Positions 43,956 through 55,561 of a DNA stretch of 64,000 nt are shown here, in pieces (the stretch's first letter is position 1; each line of letters begins with the position of its first letter). The position numbers and the translations under genes are program-made. Below the pieces are notes generated by a model that did no database searches, was not told the origin of the DNA, and saw only the letters and a program-made list of their open reading frames with translations. The stretch is from NCBI GenBank assembly GCA_949128115.1, contig OX421968.1, positions 4,278,001-4,342,000 on the forward strand, written 5' to 3'. The stretch comes from Anaspis maculata (Eukaryota; Arthropoda; Insecta; Coleoptera; Scraptiidae).

Positions 43956-44897
43956 TTTGGTGTTTGGTGGATATGAAGAGCACCTGTTTCAGGTGTCTTA
44001 TCCGGGGAGAAATTTGATTGAGATGTTAAATAATTAAATTATTATGGTAATCTCAATAAATTCCATTCTACAGTGCTCCCGCACTGCAGAAAAAGGTTGG
44101 CTTTTTGTGGCCAGCCGGTCACTGATAAGGTTTTGGCGTGTTTTAAATAGAAATTGAATATAAAATTACTTATCTGCGGAAAACTGCCGACATTTGGGAG
44201 TTGGAAAACTGGAAGGTAATCCTTATCATGTAGGATCACAGTTTGGTGACAAACTCGTGGGCACTCACTAACGGGAAACTGCTACAAAAACGGTATAACC
44301 GAGAGCACCAGAACTCGCGTGCGTTATCAACCGACGGTTTTTCGCGTTCCTCTTTATTTTTTTTAATTTATTGTTTTTTGTTATAACTCCAAATTCAATT
44401 ACTGAATTTTGACCAAATTTGGCACACGTCTTGAATTGATTCATGCTCACAAGCTGGTCGTATTGATTTTTGTCACATTTGGAAAATCGTTTTTTTTTTT
44501 TTTGGTGGAAGTACTTATCCTTAGATGCTGTACCATCTCCTCAAACATTGACAAAAAAAGTAAAACACCCTGTATAGGAGAAGCCGTTCAAGAGGAATCA
44601 GTTTTCAAATTTCGCTTAAAATTAAGTGGTGCGTTATTTTGCGATTTTATGTATTCCAAAGTTAACAAAAAAATTAGTTTCTCATGATATAGCAAATTAT
44701 AGCAAAAGATGTTGCCAGGAGCATGTAGTATACCTTTTGGCATGTAAAAATATAAAAATCGCCAGTCGATCGTGATCGATAGGATACTTTTTGTCTACAG
44801 GTGAACAAAAACTCACTTTTTTCAAAGATTGAAAACTCTACTTCAAATATTATTTTTTTGGGATGACAAGTGGATATTTTCCAATGAAATATCTATA
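43956..44897. other. Probable LINE 5' UTR edge, then no gene recognised
   Basis: 43956-44030 is likely the 5' UTR of the jockey-type LINE. The rest is AT-rich without a defended gene. ACACCCTGTATA at 44567 resembles the end of the fold-back that begins at 44898 and may be a stub of a related element. Confidence 0.4.
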
Positions 44898-47236
44898 CAG
44901 GGTGTCCCGAAATTAGCCTGCCATACTTCAGCAGCAGATTCTACGGTCAAAAATAAGGAAAAAAGTTTCCATAAACTTGGGTCCAAAAATGCCCCATAAG
45001 GGAGCTACAGCCCCCTAAAGGTGGGTCCCTGAAGATGACTTTTAACTAATATCTCCGAAATTATTTGGAGCAAAATGATACAGTTTGGCACATGCCCAGA
45101 AGTTTTTATGCTTAACAAGATGGGGCAAAAGTCATTTGAAAAATTTGCCCGAGAGTGGGGTAATTTGGTAGGAGGTGGGGTAAAAATTACCCCAACTTTT
45201 TTGTGAATATTTTTTTTCAAGATTTTATGCAAAATTATTGAATTTCAGGGTGATTTACGGAAAAAAGGTGCTCTTGTTGAACATCGATAGCTTGCCCCGT
45301 TTCCGACTAAAATCGTTCTGAAATTTTTTTGCAGACTGAAGAATCGAATTTGTTGACGATCAACTTTTTTCTAGTTCCAAAATCAGCTCTGAGTATTTCA
45401 TGAGCGTATTCTACGGTCAAAAATAAGAAAAAAGTTCCTGTAAACTTGGGTCAAAAAATGCCTCATGAGCAAGCTACAGCCCCCTAAAGGCGGATCCCTG
45501 AAGATGATTTTTAAATAATATCTCCGAAACTAGTTGGAGCAAAGTGATAAAATTTGGCACATGGCCAGAAGTTTTCTATGCTACACAAGATGGGGCAAAA
45601 GTCATTTGAAAAATTTACCCGGGGGTGGGGTAACTTGGTAGGAGTTGGGGTAAAAATTACCCCAACTTTTGTGTGGTTGTTTTTTTTTAAGATTTTATGC
45701 AAAATTCTGAAATTTCAGGGTAATTTACGGAAAAAAAGTGCTCCTGTTGAACTTCGATAGCTTGCCCCGTTTTCGAGCAAAATGGTTTTGAATTTTTTTT
45801 TGCAAACTGAAGAATCGAATTTGTGGACGATCGACTTTTCTTGGTTCCAAAATCGGCTTCGAGTATTCATGAGCGTATTCTACGACCGAAAATAAGAGAA
45901 AAATTTCTCAAGCAACAAGAGCCCCTTTTTCCCGTAAAACACACTGAAATTTGAAATTTCATAATTTTGCCTAAAATCTTGAAAAAGGGGACACAAAAAA
46001 ACTGGGGTAATTTTTAACCCACCTCCTACCAAGTTACCCCACTCGCGGGCAAATTTTTTTAATGACTTTCGACCCATCTTGTCAAGCATGGAAACGTCTG
46101 AGTATCTGCAAAATTTTATTATGCTGATCCAACTAGTTTCGGAGATAATAAATAAAAACCATCTTCAGGGGCACACATTCAGGGGGCTGTAGTCCCCTTA
46201 TAAAGCATTTTCCGGCTCATGTTCATGGAAATTTTCTCTTATTTTTGATGGTCGTAGAATACGCGCATGAAATACTCAAAGCCGATTTTGGAACCAAAAA
46301 AAGTCGATCGTCCACAAATTCGATTCTTCAGTTTGCAAAAAAATTTCAAAACGATTTTAATCAAAAATGGAGCAAGCTATCGAGGTTCAACAAGAACACC
46401 TTTTTTCCGTAAATCACCCTGAAATTTTATAATTTTGCATAAAATCTAAAATAAAACAAACACACAAAAGTTGGGGTAGTTTTTACCCCAACTCCTACCA
46501 AGTTACCCCACTCCCGGGCAAATTTTTGAATGAATTTTACCCCATCTTGTTAAGCATAAAAACTTCTGGGCATGTGCCAAATTTTATTATTTTGCCTAAG
46601 CTAGTTTCGGAGATATTGATTAAAAATCATCTTCAGGGACCCGCCTTTAGGGGGCTGTAGATCGCTTATGGGGCATTTTTTGACCCAAAATTATGGGAAC
46701 TTTTTTCCTTATTTTTGACCGTAGAATACGCTCATGAAATACTCAGAGCTGATTTTGGAACTAGAAAAAAGTCGATCGTCAACAAATTCGATTCTTCAGT
46801 CTGCAAAAAAATTTCAGAACGATTTTAGTCGGAAACGGGGCAAGCTATCGAAGTTCAACAGGAGCAACTTTTTTACGCAAATCACCCTGAAATTTCATAA
46901 TTTTGCATAAAATCTTGAAAAAAAAAATTCACAAAAAAGTTGGGGTAAGTTTTACCCCACCTCCTACCAAGTTACCCCACCCTGGGCAAATTTTTCAAAT
47001 GACTATTGCCCCATCTTGTTAAGCATAAAAACTTCTGGGCATGTGCCAAATTGTATCATTTTGCTCCAAATAGTTTCGCAGATATTAATTAAACATCATC
47101 TTCAGGGACCCACCTTTAGGGGGCTGTAGCTCCCTTATGGGGCATTTTTTGACCCAAGTTTATAGGAACTTTTTTTCTTATTTCTGCTCGTAGAATCTGC
47201 TACTGAAGTATGGCAGGCTAATTTCGGGACACCCTG
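44898..47236. mobile_element. 2.3-kb giant fold-back element, TA target
   Basis: The ends are CAGGGTGTCCCGAAATTAGC and its reverse complement, flanked by TA at 44896-44897 and 47237-47238. The arms are imperfect inverted repeats around a centre at about 46070, and each contains diverged copies of a 470-bp subunit: the phrase for TTCTACGGTCAAAAATAAG recurs at about 44940, 45410 and 45876, and inverted at about 46240, 46715 and 47180. GGGGTAA/TTACCCC words recur in each subunit. CAGGGTGT-type ends are widespread in insect fold-back repeats. There is no coding capacity. Confidence 0.88.
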
Positions 47237-47238
47237 TA

Positions 47239-48625
47239 TGTATATGTAATACAGACCTCCTGCTACAGGCTCCATATCTTTGGATTGAATGAATCCACAC
47301 GGTAATGTGTAAAGAGCCATTCGAAACGAGTACGAAAAAGTCTAAAACTGATAACTGGTGACAGCTTTTTTTCAGTGTGAACTTCATATCGCTGTATCTT
47401 TTTTATCCTTGCACTTATTAAGCTGAGGGTACCTGATAATTATACCTAGATCATCCTAGAATATTTCAAAGTGAATAGTTCCCGATCAACTGAATATTTT
47501 TATTTTTGGTTTTTGTCCACGATTTATTGAAATTCCGCCTGTTTGGGCCGGTTCGAACATCGGACACCCGGCTTGTGACGGCTCGATGTCTGGAGTGAAG
47601 CCCAACCCAAGTTCCGGCAGCTTTGTATTGCAAGTTTGAGATTGTGGTGAGACGCCAGTCCACAGCTGACTTGGGGCTTGATAGCTGGCACGGTGTGGAC
47701 GCCGAGCGAGCGAATGTCTGTCACGAAGGGCTCCGATGGCCGAACCTAGAATACAACAGAACGACAGCAGGTGCATCGGGCAGAAGAAAAATAACAGAAA
47801 ATTGATAAAATGATGAAAGTGAAAAAGTGAGGTTAGAATGGTTAGATAGAGCACAGGTGAACGGAGCGAAGCAGGCCAAATGCCGCCACCAAGCACTACA
47901 CCGTCCCTCAAGTGGGGCGAACTCTAGACTAGCCGCGTAGGGCAGAAATCGCATGCTGACCTGACTTGTCATTGACGACGGTGGTGGTTCTTCGGTCGTT
48001 GAGCCACGAAGAGGGCGATTTCGTCGAAGGCAGCAGCGATCAAGGGCGCATCGCGACATGGAGGCGGTCGTTGTCGGAAGTGGCCGGTGGCGGTTTGCAT
48101 GGTGGTACCGACGAGGCGACGGCGACTCCCTGCGGAGGGTCAAAGGCGAAGCCCTGGCGGAAGGTCGCTAACACGAGGCGACGGTGACATCATGAGCGGA
48201 ACGGAAGGTCGCCAACACGAGGCGACGGTGACATCACGAGCAGGACGGCGACGGTCGACAGTGGTTCCGGCGGTGTGAGGGGGCGACGGCCTACGGCCGG
48301 ATGGGGCACCTCGAAGCGGATTTAAGCGGATCTACTCACGCATCGGAAATTCGTGACAACTTCTTCAACGCCGGAAACCAAAGTGACGTTCTTTCTTCCA
48401 CTTTGCTGTCACCCTGCTGTTAAATCTGATATTGACAGCTATTCCCCCAACTCACTACCCCAACATGTGCCGGCACAGGGCCGTCTCTAGGACGCGAACG
48501 AAACTCAACCGTTACAAAGTTTATAATGAAAGTCTCCTTCTTTTTCGATGCTATCCGCTGTTTCAGTTTCCAAGATTATACACCAGACACCTTTGTAATA
48601 GTATATGTTACTCCGTGCTAAATAC
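47239..48625. other. GC-rich tract, no gene recognised
   Basis: 47500-48330 is clearly more GC-rich than its surroundings, with many CGACGG words and open frames on both strands that reflect composition. A 44-bp tandem repeat GGAAGGTCGCTAACACGAGG and following bases occupies 48159-48246 (two units). No domain is recognisable. It could be an old LTR, a CpG island or foreign DNA; I cannot tell. Confidence 0.4.
48159..48246. repeat. 44-bp tandem duplication
   Basis: Units begin GGAAGGTCGC at 48159 and 48203 and share CAACACGAGGCGACGGTGAC. It lies in the GC-rich tract. Confidence 0.8.
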
Positions 48626-49088
48626 TGTTACGTATTTCGCGTACGGGTTCGTTAATAATTGAGACGATCGTTTTAAAACACACAATGTTTATTACTGCGT
48701 ACTACAATAAATATACGCCAACAATTATTTACTTGGGAATATCGCTAAGACTACTTCGCTTCTATCGCACTCGTTCACTTTTAGACCAGTGTTCTCGAAC
48801 CTTCCACGGGTTCTCCAGCAAATTTCACAGTGAACCGGCATATGGTTTCTAGACGACTCCCGAACAATCACACACCTTTCGCGTCCTTCCCGTGAGTTCT
48901 GGAATGTCGACACCTTCGCCAAAATGAACAGTTGTATTTTAACCCACCGTTGAAGTCTCCATTCAGTTCCACGGGTCAAAGCCTACACACACGTTCTGGA
49001 ATGCGCCAAAGCCCCGCACTTGTACACTGCGACCTAATTAGAAGAGTCTGGAAAGATCGTGGGTTCTCCAGAATCGCCGCTCGTAACA
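48626..49088 (-). repeat. 3' LTR
   Basis: 463 bp, beginning TGTTACG and ending CGTAACA on the plus strand. Its right half matches 51670-51990 closely (GGTTTCTAGACGAC, CACCGTTGAAGTCTCCATTC, ACGGGTCAAAGCCTACAC). It shares ends and internal blocks with the solo LTR at 11787. Confidence 0.88.
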
Positions 49089-49979
49089 CTGCTCCCCTCT
49101 TAACCCTAGGTTAGTCGCGTGGTGAAATGAAACGTTGATGGTCGCGCGATCTACCATCGTAGACCATTCTCAATTTACTATTAAAATTCAATTTCAACAT
49201 TTCATCTGTCCGTTCTTCATTAGTTATACTCTTTAAACTACATAGTTTCAACCATATAGACTAGTTTTCACACATACACATCAACTATCTTGCATGATGC
49301 GAATAAAATACTCTGCAATATTGTCACGTATGCATTTTCACCGTTTATTGTAATGCATCAATATTTCATACAAAAAAAGGTTTCATGTAACATTGTAACT
49401 AGAAAAAATGTTCTGCTTCTTAGTGAGAGGAATAAAGAAAACTCTAACCAAAAAAAAAAACAAATTTCTTTTTTCATGTCATTTTTCTGTCGCTCAAACA
49501 CCAGTACAAAGATCTGTAATATATGCATATCGTCTGCGTTTTACACAACATCTCCTTGTAGACTTATTATGATTACGTGACAAGAATTTCACCTAATTTT
49601 GTGGTCTTTCTAGGGGGGGGGGCTCTCTCCGTCACTTGCCAATTCGTTGGAACCACTTTCGCCATACTTCCGGATCCCTGCTACTTTCCACGCGTCTTTT
49701 TTTGTGTTCGACATGTTGTTATCCACAACTTATCAGATTACTAGATTTTTTCTTATTCTATGGATTCTATGGATAAGAAAGAATAAAACTATCCCAAATC
49801 AATAAAAAACACTGTAAATACAATATTTCAGCCTGCATAAAATTATAACGTCGTTAATCGCGCGGTCTACGATTGTAGACCAGTGCTGTTTAGGTCCTTA
49901 TAGCAATTGTATTTGCACTAATCAACTTCTGGTGACACACTAATTCGATACAACAATCTATTATTAACATCTACTCAGC

Positions 49980-50770
49980 AGCACGTGCGGCTGAATTGTT
50001 TTTCCGGGAAACTAGCACGGTTGAAAAAGAGGTGCTCTACGATCGTACACTGCGCGACTAACCGAGGGTTGCATGTTCGTCGACCTCGACTTGACGACTG
50101 CAAACCTCTTTGACTACATGCCTCGATGCAGATCGCCTGAGTCAGTGCGTCGCTGATGTCGACCGGGTTTTTGATCATCACCATCTCACGCTGGTCCTGG
50201 TCTCGAATTCCATAGATGATATCTCTTATGATGTCCGTCAAGAGGGTGCGCTGGGTACATTGGGTACGCTAGAAGAGCCAGCCTCGACATCAGCTCCAAA
50301 TTCCTGTAGACTCTCTTCGCTTCTCTGCGTTCTTGGTCTTGCCGAAAAATTAGCGCGATGAACATACCGTCCGCGATGATCCTCATAAGCGGAGTGCCAG
50401 AACTTTGAGAAGCTTCTGTAAGTCCTTCTGCTCGCTCTCCGGAGCGTCTGTAGCAGCTTCAACGCTGGACCTCTCAAAGCAAGGATGAGTGCCTTAGCTT
50501 TATCCTCGTCATTCCATCTGTTCACCTCGGCAACAACGTCAAATTGCCTCTTGTAGGTCGTCCATGGGGTTTTGTCCATCGAAGTTGAACAGTTTCACAC
50601 GATGAATACCCTGTCAAAGCTGCCATCGGGGCCACCGTATTACTTACGGCGGTACTCTGAACACGTCGTTCTAGCTGCCCAATGTTTACCTCCATCGTTG
50701 CAATTTTTTCTGCTAGCTTTCTCACATTGCCGTCGAGTTTTCGCGTGTGTTGTTCCATAGCCGTCATCAG
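49980..50770 (-). pseudogene. Ty3/gypsy-like gag, several frameshifts
   Basis: Successive minus frames give one gag-like protein: a coiled-coil start (KLDGNVRKLAEKIATMEV at about 50740), then TPWTTYKRQFDVVAEVNRW and KALILALRGPALKLLQTL (50570-50440), the capsid signature of gypsy-type gag, then YPMYPAHPLDGHHKRYHL, and finally IIYGIRDQDQREMVMIKN with DISDALTQAICIEA (50240-50130). At least three frame changes occur. The protein would form the particle. There is no following zinc knuckle or protease. Confidence 0.72.
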
Positions 50771-50790
50771 CTCTTCTAGACGCTTCTTTT

Positions 50791-51623
50791 TAGCGCATTT
50801 TCTATCTTGATGAAAATCGCTATTGCAACCGCTTTGTCCGTCCGTCCGTCCGTCCGTCCGTCCGTCCGTCCGTCCGTTCCTCGAACTTCTCCCAAACTAG
50901 AAGACCTAGCTTTCTAATTTTTTCGCTGTTACATAGCTGCCACTCCCAAAGGAGGGCTAGGCTATATTGGATGTCCATATTGCGCCGCCAAAATAGAGAA
51001 AACCGCCCCCGATAAACTTGAAATAACATAATATTGCACTTTCTACCAGACCTGATGCTCTAGTGTTCTTATTTTTTGAATAATACATAGTTGCCACTTA
51101 TAAACGTATGCCAAGAAACATTTCGTCTTCGATATGCGCCGCCGACATGAAAAAACTGCTAAAAACCGCCCCCAATCACTTTAAAATAAAAAACATAAAC
51201 CCGAAGACATAGCGATCTAATTCTTTCGGTATATAAATAGCTGACTGAAAATGGGAAAGGATAGGCTACTTTTGGTTAGTCGCCGCCCCCAGATTCTTTG
51301 GTTAGTCGCCGCCCCCAGATTCCGCCCCCAAACGACAAAAAGTGCAACTTTCACAAATGTTACTGATTGAGATGTTCCCTTTAACATTTAGGAACTGCCA
51401 ACTCAAATTGTGCAACATTTGCTCAGCCGAACGCTGCCGCTCCCACACGCCGCCCCCAAAGTAAGAGATAAATGAAAAACATAAACCCGAAGACATAGCG
51501 ATCTAGGTTTTTCGCTATATGGATAGATGACTAAAAATGGAAAAGGATAGGCTACTTTTGATACGGCGCCGCCTCCAGCTTCCGCCCCCAAAAGAGAAAA
51601 AAAGTGCAACTTTCAACAATTTT
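50791..51623 (+). mobile_element. HINE-like element A, copy 3, 3' truncated
   Basis: It starts TAGCGCATTTTCTATCTTGA after a T-run and carries the longest GTCC microsatellite in the window (about 50834-50878, ten or more units). It continues through the first tandem unit and part of the second, and stops at CAACTTTCAACAATTTT, where LTR sequence follows. There is a local duplication of GGTTAGTCGCCGCCCCCAGA at 51273-51318. It lacks the 3' hairpin end. Confidence 0.78.
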
Positions 51624-51649
51624 TTGTCTTTTTTACGCTTATTTTCCTA

Positions 51650-51990
51650 ATGTTCTATCCGTGCTGCTTATATATGCCTTCGACCAGTGTTCTTGACCTT
51701 CCACGGGTCCTCCAGCAAATTCCACAGTGACCCGGCATATGGTTTCTAGACGACCTCCCGAATAATAACACACCTTTCGCGTGCGCTCAGTGTGTTCTGG
51801 AATGTCGCGGCACCTCCGCCAAAATGAACAGATGTATCTTAACCCACCGTTGAAGTCTCCATTCAGTTCCACGGGTCAAAGCCTACACGCACGTTCTGGA
51901 ATGCACCAGAGCTCCGCACTTGTACACTGCGACTTAATGGGAAGAGTCTAGAAAGATCGCGGGTTTTCCATAATCGCCGCTCGTATAACA
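51650..51990 (-). repeat. 5' LTR remnant
   Basis: It is homologous to 48782-49088 of the 3' LTR and ends in CGTATAACA, a version of CGTAACA with an inserted TA. The inner (lower-coordinate) part with the TGTTACG end and the adjacent primer-binding site is missing where HINE A copy 3 lies. Confidence 0.75.
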
Positions 51991-51994
51991 ATAC

Positions 51995-52853
51995 TTAAGA
52001 TTTGCTACTATGCGATATTGATACTAAGCATTCTTTAAACTTTGATGCTAGAAACTTTGAGTGAAGTTTTTAACAATTAAAAGTAGGTTTAATCGAAGAT
52101 TGGGGCTTGCAAGAAGTGAAAAACAAATAATGGTCGGGTATTACTGTAAAGTTGTTCCAGTGACAATTTCTTCCACGACCATTATTTGTTGCTGTTATTG
52201 TTATGTTTATTAGGTTCGGCACAAAGAAGCCGTTCACTACTATAAATTTTTTAAATAATTATGACGACAAACTTGTTCGGCCTGGAATTAATGATCTGCA
52301 ATCACTTTAGAGTTTTGGAGTTGCGATTCGTGTTTCAAAATAAACGAGATTGAAATATAGTAAGCATAAGTACAGCATCCAGTTCTGAGGTAAGTTTTCC
52401 AAGAATTCGTATGATCCAGCTTCATCCTTAAGTACCTGAAAACTAAAAACCTCCTCTTTCCATTATATTAATGGAATATTCCATAACTCTCGCAAGCTGA
52501 CATCCCAGATAACCAGATCTGTATGTATAATGGTTCAAATCAAACTGATGTTTAAAAACTGTCCTTTTTTATTATGTGGTCTGCTGATAACGCACGGAAA
52601 TCTCAGTGATCGGTACTTGACCCGACAGGCAAGTCTGAACTTACGTTCTTATCAAAAGAAAACACGATTGTACACATACAAATCGTAGAATGTTTGAACT
52701 TTTATTTGAAATTTCACTAGTCTCTAAAATAGTACAGTATTGTATGGATAATCCGAACCCTCTATAGTCTGAAATACCTCACAATCCGAACACTCCAATA
52801 GAGTAAAATGATATATGCATAATCCGAACTCGTATAACTACTGTATTCTCAGT
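51995..52853. other. No gene recognised
   Basis: AT-rich sequence between the LTR element and the hAT-like element. No coding or repeat signal that I can support. Confidence 0.4.
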
Positions 52854-52861
52854 GGTGGGAG

Positions 52862-55553
52862 AGGCGTATCTACGGGGGGGCAAGTGGGGCACGTGCCATG
52901 GGCGCACTTTGATCCTCAGGGCGCAAATGAGAAGAAAAGATAAAGATGTAAAAAATTAAAAATGAAATAATGTAGATATTTGAACTGTTGGGCGCAATTC
53001 GTGTGAACAATAATTGACAAGCGAAATGGGAATAGTGAAAGAAGGAAAAAACCAAACCAATACATTCAAACAGACGATATCAACTCTCGACTTTCATCCG
53101 ATCCAGATATAGCCTAATACGGGGGCCCAATTTGTCGTTGACCCACCTGAATAGTCCAGGAATTATAGAAAAAATAGCGAACAAAAATGATAACTAGCCG
53201 GATTTTTGTATATAAGCTCAGTTAAGCATGTAGTTCAACATAGTAAAAGTCCTCGAGAATCCGGTGTGAGCTTCGGCCGCTGTGGCCTTGAGAAGAACTT
53301 GAGGATCAGTTAACTTGAGGATCAGTTTTTCGTGTTTATCTCGTAAACGATGGCACTTGGAGGAAAAGCAGTTGGAGCAAAATTGTTGGAAATTGTGTTG
53401 TCTACAAGAAAGGTCCTTACATATTCCATCATCAGTCCACTCCTTCTTCGTCAAAACACAAGAAAAGCTAAATAGTCCAGATGCTCGATGCCGAAGACTG
53501 TACGGACCTTGAGTTTTATGATGGCAGGGTGCCACTTGGTAGAGGTGTTGTTCGATCCATTCTCTTTTGATTGAAACTTAACGCCATCAATACCAACTGT
53601 GCCGGCGGCATATATAGGATGACATAAAAATAAAAAGTTGAACAAATGTACCTCAAGAACCAAAATAGGTGAAGACATGTAAATCGCCAAAAATATTTCT
53701 TATTTCATAACCATGAAGTCGTCGTGAACTTGAATCAAATATGTTGAGCCGTTTCTGGAATATTTTCAGAAGACTGAAGTCGTTACGAAAAAAAATAGTT
53801 TTCCGTATATCAGTAATTCTTCAGATCTTGAATCGAAACTTGGTGTTTTGAATCGAAACTTGGTGTTTTGAATCGAAACAATGATAAATTACATTTGAAA
53901 TGAGATTACAGTGAGGAGCCCTCTCTAGGCCAACTAATTTTAGAAAAAACACAGTCAACTTTTTTCTGATGAGTAGACGGAAATATTTTTTTTTTGGTAA
54001 CAACTCCAGTCTTTTGATGAAGATATTTCAAGAACGGCTCAAGATATTCAATTCAAATTTACGACGACTTCATGACCATGAAATCAGAATTATTTATGGC
54101 GATTTACATGTCTTCACCTAGTTTGGTTCTCGAGGTACAAATGTTTACCTTTTTATTTTCATTTCACCCTGTATATGCCGCCGGCATAGTTCGTCTTGAT
54201 GGCTTCAAGTTTCAGCCAAAAGAGAGTGGATCAAACAACACCTCTACAAAGTGGCACTCCGCCATCATGAAACTCAAGGTCCATACCAGTCTTCAGCATC
54301 GAACATCTGGACTATTTTTATTTTCCTGTGTTTTGACAAAGAAGAAGATGACTGACGATGAAATGTGTGAGGACCTTTCTTGTAGACAATAAAATTTTCA
54401 ACAATTGCTTCCCATGAACTTTTTTCCCAAGTGCTATTGTTTATGAGATATACGCGAAAAACTGACCCTCAAGTTCTTCTCGAGGCCACAACGGCCGAAG
54501 CTCACACCGGATTCTTGAGGACTTTTACTATGTTGAACTACATGCTTAACCAAGCATATATACAAAAATTCGGCTAGTTTTATCATTTTTGTTCGCTATT
54601 TGCGATTTAAACAGCTAAAATTCCTGGACCAGAATAGACGATTGACCTTATTGGGGAAAATGGCCGTTTCGTCGAGGAAGTTTTAGGGAATTAATTGTCA
54701 GAAGAGGTGTAAGTTGCCGCAAGCAACGTCGGCTGTTACGTCAATTGGTGGCACGTCAAAACTGTCACTTTGCTGTCTTGTGCAGTCCACTAAAAGCAAA
54801 CTTTTGTTCCTGTGAACTCTTGGGACCCCGTAGGCTCTTTATTGGGCCCCATGTTGATGACCAGCGTCGTCGCAGACCTTTCTCTAAATCATCCATAACT
54901 TCCGCCCAAGGAAGAGCAACAAACTGTCACATCCGCACGACCGCACGGAGGAAAACACACAAGCCCGTCGACCAGCCAAGAAAAAATCACCTCGGGCTGG
55001 CCATGCAGAGTCAACCACCACCTACCTTTTTTCCTCACTTTTTTTTCTAAAGATTTTCTGCTTGGACTTCAGCTGAAGATCGGCATTTTCCATTCTAATA
55101 TGCTCGCCGTAGCTCTTTGTGTTCGGGACGTGAAGGTTTGTCTTTTTTTACCGCAATGTAGTGCATTGCTGGGGGCGTAGTCTTTCAGCTGCGCACCTTT
55201 GGGTCTAGATCTACTACAAGCCTGCTAAATATGCTGACCATAACATGAAATAAGAGACACAAATGCAAACCCATTATTTTCACATTATTTCTACTTGTCA
55301 AATTTCCATGTCAATAATGTGGGTATTGCAGGTATCCACTGGTGCCCACCTAGGCTACTAGACGTCGGAGCATGTGTTCCTCGCAAAAACGTCCTCTACG
55401 ATCAAGTACCGAATTCTACACCAGGTGGCGTTTTTTAAATGTAAATCGCTTATTTTGAAAAAACCAGCGGCGGCGCAATTTCCAAAGTTTCTAATTCAGG
55501 GGCGCACTTTTTATGTTTTGCCCTAGGCGCAATTTACCCTAGATACGCCACTG
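52862..55553. mobile_element. hAT-like element with 8-bp TSD, containing a fold-back
   Basis: It is flanked by GGTGGGAG at 52854-52861 and 55554-55561. The right end reads CTAGATACGCCACTG. The left end AGGCGTATCTACGGGG is its inverted partner, short of the outermost CAGT. Next inside, GGGCGCACTTT (left) and AGGGGCGCACTTTTTATG (right) are both present. No hAT transposase is seen. Most of the interior is the fold-back 53125-54660; 54660-55440 is unassigned, with a 101-codon plus frame at 54745-55050 of unknown meaning. Confidence 0.7.
53125..54660. mobile_element. 1.5-kb fold-back element
   Basis: A long imperfect inverted repeat centred near 53890. Pairs include AGTCCAGGAATTATAG (53154) with TAAAATTCCTGGACC (54617), AACATAGTAAAAGTCCTCGA with its complement at about 54518, GAGCTTCGGCCG with CGGCCGAAGCTC, and GGCGATTTACATGTCTTCAC (54098) with its complement at about 53672. 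A 21-bp phrase TTGAATCGAAACTTGGTGTT is duplicated at the centre (53828-53875). The exact ends and target duplication are unclear. Confidence 0.75.
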
Positions 55554-55561
55554 GGTGGGAG

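Larger units (their letters stand above)
48626..51990 (-). mobile_element. Gag-only Ty3/gypsy-like LTR element, 4-bp TSD
   Basis: The element is bounded by ATAC at 48622-48625 and 51991-51994. The 3' LTR is 48626-49088 (TGTTACG...CGTAACA). The 5' LTR remnant is about 51650-51990. A polypurine tract AAGAGGGGAGCAG (minus strand, 49089-49101) abuts the 3' LTR and fixes the orientation. The only coding trace is a broken gag (49980-50770); protease, RT and integrase are missing. HINE A copy 3 replaces the inner edge of the 5' LTR and the primer-binding site. The solo LTR at 11787-12306 is the same family. Confidence 0.8.

Noticed and set aside
44898..47236. Repeated 470-bp units considered as a satellite or CRISPR-like array
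   Set aside because: The units are arranged in two inverted arms with TIRs and a TA duplication, so it is a fold-back transposon; there are no short direct repeats with unique spacers.
47721..48143. 140-codon minus frame in the GC-rich tract
   Set aside because: It overlaps equally long plus-strand frames, is full of arginine and serine from CG-rich codons, and has no domain.
50834..50878. GTCC repeats as an independent microsatellite locus
   Set aside because: The same position in every HINE A copy carries GTCC repeats, so it is part of that element.
54745..55050. 101-codon plus frame inside the hAT-like element
   Set aside because: No hAT transposase motif and no homologous pattern; probably chance.
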